Shown: piece by piece, positions 23,661 through 38,600 of the stretch
Numbering within the stretch: the stretch's first letter is position 1
Layout of the letters: each line of letters starts with the position of its first letter
From: Mytilus californianus
Taxonomy: Eukaryota; Mollusca; Bivalvia; Mytilida; Mytilidae
Direction of reading: 5' to 3'
DNA: 64,000 bases
Assembly: GCF_021869535.1 (NCBI RefSeq)
Contig: NW_026262668.1
Span: forward strand, 63,642,058-63,706,057
Notes under the pieces: generated by a model
What the model was told of the DNA's origin: nothing
The model's input: only the letters and a program-made list of their open reading frames with translations
The model's database searches: none
Position numbers and translations under genes: made by a program

Positions 23661-24429
23661 CCGAAACATAAACCATGTTTAACTACATCATTGTGTGACT
23701 GTTCTATATCCAGATATCTTGACCATGCGTTGTTCGTTAGTTTTTTGTCTTTGTTTTTGAGTCTGTTTTTTTCGGGCGAGTCCAGTGTTGATGGTTGTTT
23801 CTATATAAAATATTATCAGATAGCATAGGAATAAGACTTTAAAGTTACAATGTAACCTAATATAATAATATTTAAAGGGATACAAATATATAATTAGAAT
23901 AATTAAAAAACAACTGTTGTACTGTCATCTTGTTTATCTAGATCGTATATCGTAAAGCTTGGTGATCATTTTAAAATAAAACAACTGAACTATGTGAACA
24001 ATGCAGATTAATATTAGAGATACTACCGAAACTAGAAGGTCTGTTTCATATCTTGATCTTTTCCTTAATATTGACAAACTTTAAACTAGCATCTATGACT
24101 ACAGGATTTCAACTTTCCAATTGTCAACTCCCCATTCAGCAGCAGTAACACATCCTCTGTCTCATCTTATGGTGTATACATATCTCAATTAATATATAAC
24201 GTTCGTGCACTAAATATGATGTACGGTCACCATCACGAATAGGTTTACCGATAAGATGTGGCTGTGTCAAAAACGCCCTGTTTTCAAGTCTTTATAGTAA
24301 GAGTTCATCCCGAAGTTTTTGTTTTACTTTGATTTGTATCTTCTAAATGAAATAATCACATTTGAACATCGGTACACTACTGTTGTATCTACTTTAGATA
24401 ACCTTCGTCGTTGTTACCATAAAAGGGAC

Positions 24430-24560
24430 ATTAAAAACTAGTATGTTGAAGAGAAACCGACAGCACTAGGGCAAAAATTACGAAAAGACAACTTCACAAA
24501 ACACTACAGATAAAACGAAATACTGAGCAACACGAAGCCCCTACGAACCGGGGTGATTTC
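24430..24560. repeat. Dispersed repeat fragment (GAGCAACACGAA-type)
   Basis: Sequence around GACAGCACTAGGGCAAAAAT and GAGCAACACGAAGCCCCTAC resembles 37880-38105, 39985-40130 and 41800-42025. It lies just upstream of the orphan signal-peptide exon. Confidence 0.45.
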
Positions 24561-24584
24561 ATGTCAAAGTTGATGAGAAAATTA

Positions 24585-24680
24585 ATGAAAACAAAAAAAT
24601 GCAGCTTTTCGTTGTCTTGCTCATTTCATTTTATTTTGGTTCTTTTCTTGGGAAACAGTAATGCTGATAGAAATGTCGAC
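24585..24680 (+). CDS. Candidate orphan signal-peptide exon
   Basis: ATG at 24585 opens 32 codons with a basic start (MKTKK), a hydrophobic core (FHFILVLFLG) and a plausible signal-peptidase site after NSNA. It then runs directly into a strong splice donor, GTAAGTAAG at 24681, in phase 0. This is the form of a first exon of a secreted protein. No second exon on the plus strand was found, and the CAP-ShKT gene on the other strand ends only 500 bp away. It may be an exon left from a duplication, or chance. Confidence 0.3.
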
Positions 24681-25179
24681 GTAAGTAAGTACGAACTTTT
24701 TCTCTAGGTTTTTGTCGATTGAGTTTTGTACTGTTTTACGCTTGGTGATCATCTTAAAAAAATTAATGAAACAACTGAACTATGTAAAAATTGCAGATTA
24801 TTTATTTTCTATCGCTTTTCTAAAAACATATGAAATTTGATGAAATACAAACGTATATGATGCAGGTAAAATTGAAGCAGGATATTCTAACAAAAAAGTA
24901 AAATAAAGTAAGAAATAGTAAACATAATCATTTCAAACATGTTTTTCAATAATACAAAGAAAAAAAAACAATATCAAAATTGTAATTGAATTTTAAAACT
25001 GAACATGATAAAGAAATTAATGTCCTTTTTTCGAGTAATATCAAATATGTTTTAATCATATTATGATTTGTTTAAGGCTGGTATACACATGAAAATTAAA
25101 AGCATATTCTACAGTTAGTCCATACGGATATCCGTGGGCGATTCAAAAGCATTTCCAATTATAGTTCATCCACAGCCGA

Positions 25180-25222
25180 TTAAGCTTCTTCCACGAATGC
25201 GTCATTTACTGTTGAACATAAT
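25180..25222 (-). CDS. CAP-ShKT gene exon 9: last ShKT cysteine and stop
   Basis: Acceptor ATTTTCAAG. The split codon gives Lys, then LCSTVNDAFVEEA and TAA (25182-25180). Joined to exon 8 it completes TCQTSCKLC, the CxxxCxxC ending of ShKT domains, which strongly supports this small exon. Confidence 0.83.
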
Positions 25223-28200
25223 CTTGAAAATAAAAAAAAATAGAAAATGAAATTAAAATAGTTCACATCCACTTGTAAATCAACATTATAAAAAAGTAGA
25301 TCTATAACTTCTCTGTTAGAGTGTCAATTGCAAAGTGGTTCAGTAATTGCGAGCATTCTTATATACGATATTTACGGAATAATGTTATTTGTATCATTGT
25401 GTTTGTCTTCAACCGAGGCTACTAATTTACGATGTTGAGCATATTCTTACACTGACTGTCATTTTTAACCAACCCGTATAAAATAATCTCTAAACATTCA
25501 TTATCTGAACTACATATAAAGCACTAAACAACAGAATAAATCAAAATGTTTGAAAGAATTCGTGCGACAATTTTAACTAATGTGAATACATAATTGACTA
25601 TTAATAACAGCTGTATTGTCTATCTGGCAATTGTACGGCTTTCCCCCGAAATAATTTGTTTTAATTCTATGCCGTTTTAAAGAAACTTGATTATCAAGGA
25701 TCATTCTTACAGAAAGTATAATACTATCTAGTTGTGTCTTATGTGTATCAGTGTATTAGCGCTTGTATTTTATTGAGTTGAAAACTTTCCCTGAATGTTT
25801 TTGATATTGTGGTACCAATGTACTTTTAAATAAATTTGTTTTATTGTTGGTTCTTACCAATAAAAATATCTGTGGCCAATTCGTTCTTAAAAGTGCATTT
25901 GTTCTGCAAGGTACTTTTAATTTCAGTTAGAGAGTGTGTTGAGTTCTCGAAAACATAGATTACCTTGCAGCATGTTCATGTATCTGTCCCAAAACAAGAC
26001 ACTGTATAGTTATCGTCTTGTAAATTTCTTACTGTCATTTGATCCTGTTGTCGGACAAATTTTGTTTTGATGGCACGTTACGACCTTACCACATGGTATA
26101 TAAACTATTGTACTTATTTAAATATCTTTTGGTGTTATTATCTTGCTGTGTTACTGTCTTATTTACATATTGTTTTTTATCATCAATATTAGCAACTGGG
26201 TTTTATAAAGATTCCAAATTAATTTCAAAATTAAATTAAAATTACGAGAATAGTTAAATAAGTTTAAATGATAGCGCATGTCCGAATAGGTAGTTAATAT
26301 GGACTTACTTGCACGATGTCTGGCAAGTGATTAAAGACCATTTGAAATTGTGACCTCCACACATTCCGTATGCTGCAACCATTGGACACATTGGATCCTT
26401 GTCTTCATTAAATTCAGTGCACTCCTTCGATTGTTCTGTTGGCAAAAAAAAAAACCAATCAATTTTAGTATGTGGTAAATTTAAATGCATTAACTTACTT
26501 TTAACAATCTCATATCAGATTTGTTAATTTTTCTTTATAGTTTTATAAACACTAATGCCTGCAAGCACGAGTATCCCTTAGTTCCTGGAGCTGACACAAA
26601 CCTATTAAAAGTTTATTGTAAGCGCAAATAAGACCAGTTTGACGCACCTCCGAGAACATGTGAAATAACCATCATTATACGACTTTCATTTTTCGGGATA
26701 GAATGTTAACTTGCAATATATAATTAGTATTGACCTGTATGGAAGTGAGGCCAGCTACATGAACATATTATCAAGGCAGCAGACACATAGGCGACATATG
26801 CATACATATAAACAATACATTGATATGGATATATATATATATAATATAAAATTATTGACACCTACGAAGGCTATTTGTTCAGCCGAAATATTTGTCAACA
26901 CGTATCTATAACAACATCTTCGTATACTACCATCTTATGTTAGTACTGTTGTGCAAATCTTAAGACTTTTATAATGTCTTCCGTATTTGCGCAGTATCAC
27001 CTATTCTAGACGATCCGGTACATATTAAAAATGCTGGTTAGTCCTTTTCACAGACATATATAGTCAAATGCGTTTTGTTTAAATATGCTTTTTCACTTTT
27101 TTGGTCTTTTGGAAAATGTTGTTTGTGCTGTATTTAGACCCCTCTACAAAGAAATTTGTTTTGCATGCACACGTATAAAAATTGCGGTTTTTATCCAACG
27201 CAATCATAGGTTTGAACGTTGTTTTCAATTTAGACTTATTTATATTTTTTCGTTTGGGCTTGTATTATATATGCCTTTGGGTTTATATGATCCGTTCATC
27301 CTATTTCGACTCTTCAAAATTCAAGAGTCTATCCTAAATTGAGGTAAATTATATGGCCTTCCAAATAACGTTTCGATTCCTAACATCACTGAAGAGACAT
27401 TAATTGTCGAAATCCGGATATGGTGTACAAATTTTTGCACCTCATGTTTCCGGTATACCATCTTTTCCGCAAGTTTATTGTTTTCTGTTTGGTTTTAAAT
27501 TGATAATAAAGATCCATTTTGTTACATCTTGTGATCCGTTTATTTGGCAATCGCCAATGGCAGTCAGCAGGGTTTAAGAACATCCGTTGTTCGACCTGCT
27601 AGTCAAATGCGTTTTGTTTAAATATACTGTTCACTTTTTTGGTCTTTTGGAAAATGTTGTTTGTGCTGTATTTAGACCCCTCTACCAAGAAATTTGTTTT
27701 GCATGCACACGTATAAAAATTGCGGTTTTTATCCAACGCAATCATAGGTTTGAACGTTGTTTTCAATTTAGACTTATATATATACATGTAGGGTTTAAGA
27801 ACATCCGTTGTTCGACCTGTTAGTCAAATGCGTTTTGTTTAAATATACTTTTTCACTTTTTTGGTCTTTTGGAAAATGTTGTTTGTGCTGTATTGAGACC
27901 CCTCTACCAAGAAATTTGTTTTGCAAGCACACGTATAAAAATTGCGGTTTTTATCCAACGCAATCATAGGTTTGAACGTTGTTTTCAATTTAGACTTGTT
28001 TATATTTTTTCGTTTGGGCTTGTATTATATTTGCCTTCGGGTTTATATGATCCGTTCATCCTATTTTGACTCTTTCAAAATTCAAGAGTCTATCCTAAAT
28101 TGAGGTAAATTATATGGACTTCCAAATACCGTTTCGATTCTTAAAATTACTGAAGAGACATTAATTGTCGAAATCCGGATATGGTGTACAAAATTTTGCA

Positions 28201-29619
28201 CCTCTTGTTTGCGGTATACCATCTTTTCCGCAAGTTTATTGTTTTCTGTTTGGTAATAGATTAATAATAAGATCTATTTTGCTACATCTTGTGATCCGTT
28301 TATTTGGCAATCGCCAATGGCAGTCAGCAGGGTTTAAGAACATCAGTTGTTCGACCTGCTAGTCAAATGCGTTTTGTTAAAATATACTTTTTCACTCATT
28401 TGGTCTTTTGGAAAATGTTGTTTGTGCTGTATTTAAACCCCTCTACCAAGAAATTTGTTTTGCAAGCACACGTATAAAAATTGCGGTTTTTATCCAACGC
28501 AATCATAGGTTTGATCGTTGTTTTCAATTTAGACTTGTTTATATTTTTTCGTTTGGGCTTGTATTATATTTGCCTTCGGGTTTATATGATCCGTTCATCC
28601 TATTTTGACTCTTTCAAAATTCAAGAGTCTATCCTAAATTGAGGTAAATTATATGGACTTCCAAATACCGTTTCGATTCTTAAAATTACTGAAGAGACAT
28701 TAATTGTCGAAATCCGGATATGGTGTACAAATTTTTGCACCTCATGTTTGCGGTATACCATCTTTTCCGCAAGTTTATTGTTTTCTGTTTGGTAATAGAT
28801 TAATAATAAGATCTATTTTGCTACATCTTGTGATCCGTTTATTTGGCAATCGCCAATGGCAGTCAGCAGGGTTTAAGAACATCAGTTGTTCGACCTGCTA
28901 GTCAAATGCGTTTTGTTAAAATATACTTTTTCACTCATTTGGTCTTTTGGAAAATGTTGTTTGTGCTGTATTTAGACCCCTCTACCAAGAAATTTGTTTT
29001 GCAAGCACACGTATAAAAATTGCGGTTTTTATCCAACGCAATCATAGGTTTGAACGTTGTTTTCAATTTAGACTTGTTTATATTTTTTCGTTTGGGCTTG
29101 TATTATATTTGACTTCGGGTTTATATGATCCGTTCATCCTATTTTGACTCTTTCAAAATTCAAGAGTCTATCCTAAATTGAGGTAAATTATATGGACTTC
29201 CAAATACCGTTTCGATTCTTAACATCACTGAAGAGACATTAATTGTCGAAACCCGGATATGGTGTACAAATTTTTGCACCTCATGTTTGCGGTATACCAT
29301 CTTTTCCGCAAGTTTATTGTTTTCTGTTTGGTAATAGATTAATAATAAGATCTATTTTGCTACATCTTGTGATCCGTTTATTTGGCAATCGCCAATGGCA
29401 GTCAGCAGGGTTTAAGAACATCAGTTGTTCGACCTGCTAGTCAAATGCGTTTTGTTAAAATATACTTTTTCACTCATTTGGTCTTTTGGAAAATGTTGTT
29501 TGTGCTGTATTTAGACCCCTCTACCAAGAAATTTGTTTTGCAAGCACACGTATAAAAATTGCGGTTTTTATCCAACGCAATCATAGGTTTGAACGTTGTT
29601 TTCAATTTAGACTTGCATG

Positions 29620-29651
<32 letters not shown>

Positions 29652-32600
29652 TATTGTTTTCAATTTAGACTTGTAATTATATATTATTAGTTACATGGTG
29701 TGTTAGTGACCTAATACGATATATATGGGGTCAGTAAATTCCATATTGGGTGAGAGCGAAGCTCGAATCCTCATATGGAATTTACTGACACCATATATAT
29801 CGTATTAGGTCACTAGCACACCGTGTAACGAATTTATCTTACCCAATATCTTAACAACTTGTTAGCTTGAAATTTGTTTTATGAATTTATTTCAATCGTT
29901 CATTATCAATTTCTTCATCTGTTGAAACCTTTCAGATTTCTTTTTTGTTTTAAAAGGGAAGTAACTCCTTACTAACCCCATATGGTAACTAACCCCATAT
30001 TTTTTAGGACACTCTATATCAAATATATGTAGTCACCACGTGTAGTCCTTTAACCAATCATATCCCCAGAAATCTATAGGAGATAAGATAAATAAATTTA
30101 TTCTGTCAAACACCTAATCCCATGCAGTTTATGTAGCTGTTATGTGTTATCTTTATTCCCTAATGGATAACTATAGAAATCTGGTTGGTATTCTACGAAC
30201 TTTTATGGACCTGAAACTACCTACTCCCAAATTTTTCAAGAAGAAAGTAAAGGACTAAACTATAATTTGAGGTATGTGTTTTAAGGAGTATTTCGAAATG
30301 TGTTATGGACAGCAATATTGTAGGATCAAAAGATTAGATTAACACTTTCCCGATCTTAGTCATTCAGGCAAAAGATAAAAGTAACATCTTGCATTTGAAA
30401 CATGCACTTATTATATACCTATATGGAGTTGAACGATAGGTCATTCTGTCGAAGAATCAACCCGGACAATACCAGGTTTCAATGAAATATGCTTCAAGGC
30501 ATAAAATAATGACCAACATGGAATTTACTGACGCCATATATATATATATATATATATTGTCGTTGACGCACATTTTAACTTTCGAAACAAATAATGTGAA
30601 GTTTTGTTTATTTATCACTACAATAAAGGGCCATTATGTGAGATGAATTTAATAATGCAAAATTTTCATAACATTTAAAACAAGCCAGATTTAACACATT
30701 CGTGTGTAGGATTTTGACAATCTTATTGATTCACACTGTATTGGAAATCACACATTTTGACCTACATATATTGATATTCGTTTTTCGTGTTACATGTACA
30801 TATTTAATCCTGATTCTCAGTTTAAAAAAAAATGCATTGCCATTCAAAAAAGAAAATAATTTTGAATAGTTCAATTCGTTAAAATTGTTGAAAAAATAAT
30901 CTGCCTTTTTCGCGATAAAAAAACCAAAATAGCATTCCCTTTCAACAACTAAGTTGGTACAATAAATTACTTACAAATTGACTTGTATTTTTCATACACC
31001 GTTATCGGGCGGTAACTTGTTTCATGCAGTTACAGATATATTTTTATTGTGCCTGGATAAAGATTTCTAAAGTTTATATCTAGATTAATTATTGAGTGTT
31101 ATTTCACATTATAAATGAGCCGTATAGCGTCTTAAAACATGAACGCATCAGAAAAGAATATCATACTTTAGTGTGGTAAAATAGGATGCAAATCCTGCAA
31201 ATATTTGCAGATATTAATATTTTTTACGGTATATAAGTCAGATCATGCATATTTTAAGGGTTATCTTGTCGTATAACACAACTCAAGGTGTTATACGACA
31301 AGAAAAACCTTAAAATATGCATAATCTATAACATCTACATGGGTTATGCTTATGCACATCAAACACCACGAAATATTAACCTTAATCACTGATCCATTAA
31401 ATGAGGTCGAGGTTAGGTGAACATGGTCACTTAATCTACATCGTTTATGCTTATGCACACCAAAACAGCTTTGGACCTGAACCTTGTCTGGATCTACACT
31501 CCATGAGTATAAGAGAATGTCTTGTGGCATTAAAATGACAGAAATGAAAGTGTGTTTGAGTGTCTTTCATCAATATTGTATATGAAAAAAATGTTTGGCA
31601 TGTAATAAGATCTGTCAATTATCTACCCAAAGTTGGTGGTTCCTCTGGCTTCCTCTGCCTAAAAAAATGACAGCCATGACGTGCATGTAGCTGAAATACT
31701 ACAGAAAGAAAGTGCTGTTCACATCTGTTAAGCCATTCTACCAATCAATTAATTACTAATTTTAGATTATTTTGCAATAATTGCGCTTAAAAGAAATGAT
31801 AAAAACTTTAGGGTAGAGGTTCAAAAATGCATTGTTGGGACGACCGTTGACCGTTTTGATATTTATTTTCTACTAATTCTAACATTAGTAATTGACAATT
31901 TCATTGAATGGAATCAGCAATCAATCAATTAGGTTTGTGTTAAAAATAAACGAAAGACATGTACATAGCAAGCAAAGCATTCTTGATTTTTCTCATAATG
32001 TCAAACGTGTATACTCTAATATTTAAATTTTACCATAAAATATAAAAACATTCGTTCACAATTTTTTTTTATACCTATGTATATACTAGTTCAACATTAG
32101 AATTTGAAACAAGGCATTAATAATTACTGTGAAAGGTTTTTTTTATTTATTTATGGAGAATTTTGAATGAGGGAAATATTTTCCCTTATTAGAATAATTG
32201 TGAAACTTCTTTATTACTTCAAGTTAAATATCTTTAAAACATTCAAAAATTGATGTTCTCCGGTTGATATGTGTTTCTCTTAAATTACAGGCGCGCCCTT
32301 AATTTTAAAAACGATTGGATCAGTTTGATTGAAGATTAACCTAATAACTATTATTTACAGAACTCTACTAAGTATTAAAATAGTTTGTGGTCATACCATT
32401 CCATTAACTTAAGATAATCATCTGCATTCGGTATTATTGCTTATCAATCCTCTCGACATTATTTGTCACCAAAAGATTTTTATATTAAAAAAAGGTAACT
32501 AATGTATGTCAGCTATATTTGGCCGCTTGCTAGTAGCCGGTGAACAAAAAAGGTAACTAATGTATGTCAGCTATATTTGGCCGCTTGCTAGTAGCCGGTG

Positions 32601-35600
32601 AACAAAAAAGGTAACTAATGTATGTCAGCTATATTTGGCCGCTTGCTAGTAGCCGGTGAACATTACATTTTCCGGTGGAAAAAAGGCTTATGCCTGGCAT
32701 GCGAATTTACGTTAACTGACAGAAACATGAAATTTGCCGGTAGCAGCTGGTCTAAGTTGTACGTCTATTGACAGAACAAGTCCGCTTAAATCAGTTCCGT
32801 CTCGGTAACATTAGAAATACTTACTGCAGTTTGGATCAGATCCGTCTAGCTTACAATCACCTAAAATAATCAATGTGTTTTATAATTATTTCAAATTTCA
32901 TTCATGTGAAAAAGGACAAGTAAAGATTACAGTCAGGTTCAGTTAATCTTAACTGAATTTGGTTAGTCTGTTTAGGTCCTATTTTGTCATATGGCTCCTC
33001 ATTTTGCATCACTGCCTTTGAAATGTTTAAGTTTGAGCGTTCTTGATGAAGTAAACCCAGAAAAGTGCTTTTGGCGCATGAAATGCATAAAGTACTTATT
33101 TCATGAACACAATACAATTACAGCTTAACGATTCAAAATTTAAAATTGCACCCTTACTATTAATTTCTGTTTGATCTTACGACATTATAAGTTTTGATAG
33201 ACTTAGCAAATCGATAGTGTTATTCTGTGTACAGATATTCTGATGATACAGGTGTATATATTTTATTCTTTTGTAACATGAATATATTGTAACGTCATTC
33301 TGTATATACAACATTTGATTTAATAAAAAGACACAAAGAAATTGTTTGTTCTCCGGTATTTTATCAATATTTTATATTTGCATTGCTTCTGTAATGCGTC
33401 TCCAATCCTTTCGTTGTATTTTAGTTAGATTTGTCTGCGTACACTGTTCTCGTATCATTTCATGGCGTAAAGTTTTTTTTTTTTGTTTGACATGGAATCC
33501 TGAGTTCCTTAAGTTTTTGCAAAGCTTACACTTTCGGCGAAATACAAACTATATTACATTCAGTATTTTTAACTGATATGTTTTTATTTTTTTTTAAGCA
33601 TTTACTTGGGGATTTTTTATACTGTATTGAATGCTTTATCTGATAAAAAATGAATCTCAACTTACGGCATGTTTGATCTACACATTTCCATCCAAGTCCA
33701 CTGTCTTTTGGCACCATACATTCAGAACATACTTGGCCATCCGTATAGTCATAAGGTCTTGATTTGTAAGATACACTTTAAAAAAATTAAGAATAATTAG
33801 CTTATGTTGAAGTTTTGCTTCCTTCCTGTTATATAATGTCATATTGAAGCTTGCAAAGTTTTTATCAATCTAATATTGTTTACTTTACAATATTAAGTTA
33901 TTTCTAAAATCAAAAGCAAGGCAAGATGTGCATTTTATTACAAATTGTATTCACCTTTGTCGTATTGTTTGCAAGTTTATAATTAACCTATGTTAGAACA
34001 TTTTCCCCTTGTTCAACACTATTTACAAATAAACTCACCTCTAATTCAGAGTAAAAAAAGACCCATTATAAGGGAACGACTGTTTTAATTATTTGATAAA
34101 TTTATAAATATTATAAAATACAGTTCCGTTCGATGGGAATGGGAAAATAAATGTCATTCAATATTCAATTTATAGGGAATTTCATTGGCTTTGCACATAA
34201 AAAAAACCTTGATTCAACCTAACGGGAACTTTAATGTCCTCTTGCAACATAAATTTCTAATATGCTGTTCCCTATCTCCGGTAGATAGAATCTGTCAAAC
34301 AACATTGTGATCTATTTTTAATTTGCAATCGTCATAAATATGTATGTGTATAATCTTCAACATTAGAAGTTAACACGCAACTATCATTAAACTCATCATA
34401 GATACAATGTACATGATTAAGACATTTTGTACGACAGACGCGCGTTTCGCCTTCAAAAGACTTCGTTAGTGGCGCTCAAATCAAAAAGGTTAAAACGGCC
34501 AAATAAAGTACGCAGAAGTTACTGAGATATGGGACATACATCAGCAAGAAAGCACACAAAGACAAATATAACAACCAACTGTTCACTAGCAATTGTATCA
34601 GCCAGTGTGTTAAACAAAAGGCAAAGCGTACCAGTGTTAACTGTGTTCAATGTGAGTGTCTTATCTCGCCTTCGTCTGGACGCGTACATCTCAGTTATGG
34701 AATGCAAAAATGCATAATGAACAGCCTAAAAGGTATCAACAGAACCATGGATGGTTCATATTGACAGATGGAGAAGCAACCTAAGTTTTGAATCAACCTA
34801 TCGGAAACTTTAATGTCCTGCTGCAACCTAAATTTCTGACTTGCTGTTCCGTATCTCCGGTAGGAAGAATCTAATAGACAACATTGTAAGTCATTGTTTA
34901 ATTTGCAATTGTTATAAATATGTATGAGGATAATCTTTAACAGAAGAAGTGAACACACAACTATCAGTAAACTCATCATACATACAATGTACCAGGATTA
35001 AAATTGTGTACGCTAGATGCGCGTTTCGTCTTCAAATGACTCGTCAGTCACGCTCAAATCAAAAAAGTTAAAAAAGCCAAATAAAGTACGAAGTAGAAGA
35101 GCATATCGCGTATAGCAGTACCAAAGTGAAATGACATATTTTTTATTAATGTTACAGCCTTCAGATTCTGTGACCATGTTGGTAGTTGTCGTTTATTGCT
35201 TCTTCTCGTATTTGTTTTTTGTTTGTTGTTTTGCATTGTTTGTTCTTATGTTGTGCCGATACCACTGTCCCAAGCTAAGGAGAGGATTGGCGCCTCTAAA
35301 CATATTTAACTTCGCCTCATTTTTTATGTGCATGTCCCAAGTCAAGATCCTGTATTTCAGTGGTTGTCGTTTGTTCATGTCTGTCATATTTGTTTTTCAT
35401 AAATTGTTTTGTTATAAGTAATGCCGTTACTAGTAGTTTTTTTAGTTAAATTGTTTCATATTTTTGGATGTTGGTGCTTTCTATAGCCGACTATACGGTA
35501 TGGGTTTTACTCATTGTTGAAGGCCATACGGTTGTCTATAACTGCTTACATCCACTTCATTTGAACATTGGTGGATAGTTGTCTCATTTGTAATCATACC

Positions 35601-38600
35601 ACATCTCCTTAAATTATATAATTAGACAGTATTTTAGTATTTTTATGATAAACTTTTTATCAAATCTGTTTGCGAAATAATTTGCTTCACACATTGATTC
35701 AGTATAAGAATGCATCAGTTTCAAAGTTTAATGCTATAGAAAATTCATTCTTTCGTCATTGTCAGCTCAATGCACATATCAATCAAGTTAAATGTATGGT
35801 TTATTTACATAATTTAATTTTTATACATATAAAATTGTCTTTCAATTAAGGAATTGACAACAATTTTTAACGCTTTCAACAAGCCTCTGTTGAAAACATA
35901 AAAATTAAAATTAAAAAAAATCCAATTGTTTCAAAAATATAATAAAGTCGAAATTTCAAAAATCACTTACATGAACTCAAAACAAATATGAATAATTAAA
36001 AAAAGAACACAGATTTTACGCTTTCTTTGCGCATTGCAACTGACTTTGTTATCAGGGTTACCATAGATAATATACGTCGTCTGGTCTTTTAAGTACCGAA
36101 CGTGGCCTATTCCCGAATATGACTGTTATGCTGAGTGTGAATCCGCATTGCTATTATGCGTGTCTCGGTATTTGTACATCCAACATTCATATATTTAGTT
36201 ATGATGTTTTATTTGTAATTCTGATTGGATATTGTTTTATGTCTTATCGTTTGTGGTTTTAATTCTATTTTTATTTTCTAAATGTATGTAAAAGTAAAGA
36301 TAATTAATCACCTAGTTGATTTGTATGATCTTTGGTTTAAAGCAACTATATGCACAGGATTAATTTGTTTTTACACAGTTTGATATTCTTGTAATTGTTA
36401 GAAAATACATCAAAGAACACCATTACAAACTTAATCCCGATTTTATATTCAATTTTTAGAAATTTTCCTGTGACGTCACTTTTTGTGGCGTTGATACATT
36501 CGTGTGACGCAAGTTCATAGTTCTATTATGCTGTATTTGTGTACTGTCGTAAATTAATTTTGGATATTCTTTGTTATTCTGTGGTTTACATGTCGAAATG
36601 TACTATTATATTATTAATCTATGTATTTCTCTGTCCTGGGTGTTCTTGCATTTATTTGTACTGTAATCCTGTCACGTAATGTTGTCATTCTAACGGTATT
36701 TTTAACAGTGCCATATAAGCGGGAGGTTTGGCTAGCCATAAAACCAGGTTCAATCCAATCAATAAGTAGAAAATAAACTAACAATCAATCAATCTTAAAA
36801 TGTCTGTACCAAGTCAGGAATATGGCAGTTGTTATCAAATAGTTCGTTTCTATGTGTGTTGCATTGGCGTTTGTTTTTGTTGCATTTCAGTGTTTCTGTT
36901 GTTCCGTTGTTTTCCTCTTGTAGTTGATGTGTTTCCCTCGGTTTTGGTTTGTGGCCCGGATTTGTTTTCTCTCAGTCAATTTATGACTTTTTAACAGCGG
37001 TATACTACTGTTGCCTTTATTTATATATATAGGCGTGCGTAATAAATAAAAAGCAATGCAAACACATTGAAAAACTGAGAACGATCCCATCGTGGACTAA
37101 AATATATGATGAAAGGAGATGTCAGATTAAGGTCAATAAGAATGCAACCCAAAGACAAAAATACCCCCCCCCCCCCACAATCATCTTATCAGTTCATTAG
37201 TAATTGTATTAGCCATTGTAATAAACCACAAGATAGACGTAACCCCATTAACTGCGTCTAATGTGAATTTCTGCCCTTACCTTCGTCTGGACGCGTACAT
37301 TTAAGTTAAGGAAATGCAAAGATGCATTAATACAGGAAGCTATATAAACAACAGCCTTAAATGTATAACCAGAACCTTAAATGGTTCATTCTGACAGAGG
37401 GATAAGCAACCTTATATAAACAAAAGCCTCAAATATATCACCAAAACCATGAATGGTTCATTCTGACAGAGGGATTAGCAACCTACGTGTTTGTAATTTG
37501 TAATGCAAGTAAAACATTTATCGGTAATTCATCATAAAACTGTATGTTATAAGCCACAGCTGATTTCAAACATTGACCTCTGGTTTATGATATGCAATCA
37601 AAGTGCAACAGCAGTGGAACGATATTTCAATTATTGATGCTCTTTTATCAAGTAAATGACTTTCATCTGTTCGTATTTCATAAAAATGGAACCATTGGAA
37701 AGGCAGTTGGTTGAATTACTTAAAGGTAAGTACTTACGGAGGCCAGTAGTCACAGACCCAGTACCAAGCATTGTTCCATACTTCTTGTTGAGTTGGGGTT
37801 GAAATAAACAAGGTGTCACATTTATTTACTGCACAACCAACTTTAATTGTTCTCCAATTAACTACCTGTAAAAGAGAAGCGAAAGATATCAAAGAGAAAT
37901 TCAAACTAATAAGTAGAAAATAAACTAACAACTCAAAAAAGACCAAAACACAAACAACATTACACAAAACACAACATAGAAATCTAAAGAATGAGCAACA
38001 TGAACCCCACCCAAAACTGGGGGTGATCTCAGGTGCTCCGGAAGGGTAAGCAGATCCTGCTCCACATGTGGCACCTATCGATTTGCTCATGTACAAATCC
38101 GATGATAAGTCTATTTCTAATTATATAACAATTATTTCTCATTACTTAATCCTTTACATTTTTGTATAATATCGAATCATTAGACTATCAGTTGTTTTAA
38201 GCTCATGTATACAATTTTAAAGAATTACGCCGCCTTTGTTAATCTATCATGTTATCGCGATTAAATCATGAAAACATTCAAAAGTTATGGAGAAATAGTG
38301 AACACAATACATCATAAGTGTGTCATGTTATAGGAAATTTCTCGGTTTAATCAGACAGATACCAATTGTTTTCTGTGTTGAAGTAGTTTTGATGTACGGA
38401 GGTGATGTAATTTTGATGTACGGAAGTGAAACAAATTAAATAAAAACAAATTATTTCATTTGAAGAAATGCAATTTTAATTTTAATCATTATCTTATTAT
38501 GTTTCGTAACTACATCACAAAAAAAGCAGTAATAAACGGAAAAGACACTGTAATGTTACTAGAAAGAAAACTTTGAATATTTAGTGAAAGAATATTATTA

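Noticed and set aside
27085..29440. A family of 65-85 codon frames as tandem paralogous genes
   Set aside because: They recur with the 539-bp repeat unit, change frame and stop freely, and resemble no protein.
27050..29615. A CRISPR-like array
   Set aside because: Units are contiguous 539-bp repeats without spacers, in an animal genome.
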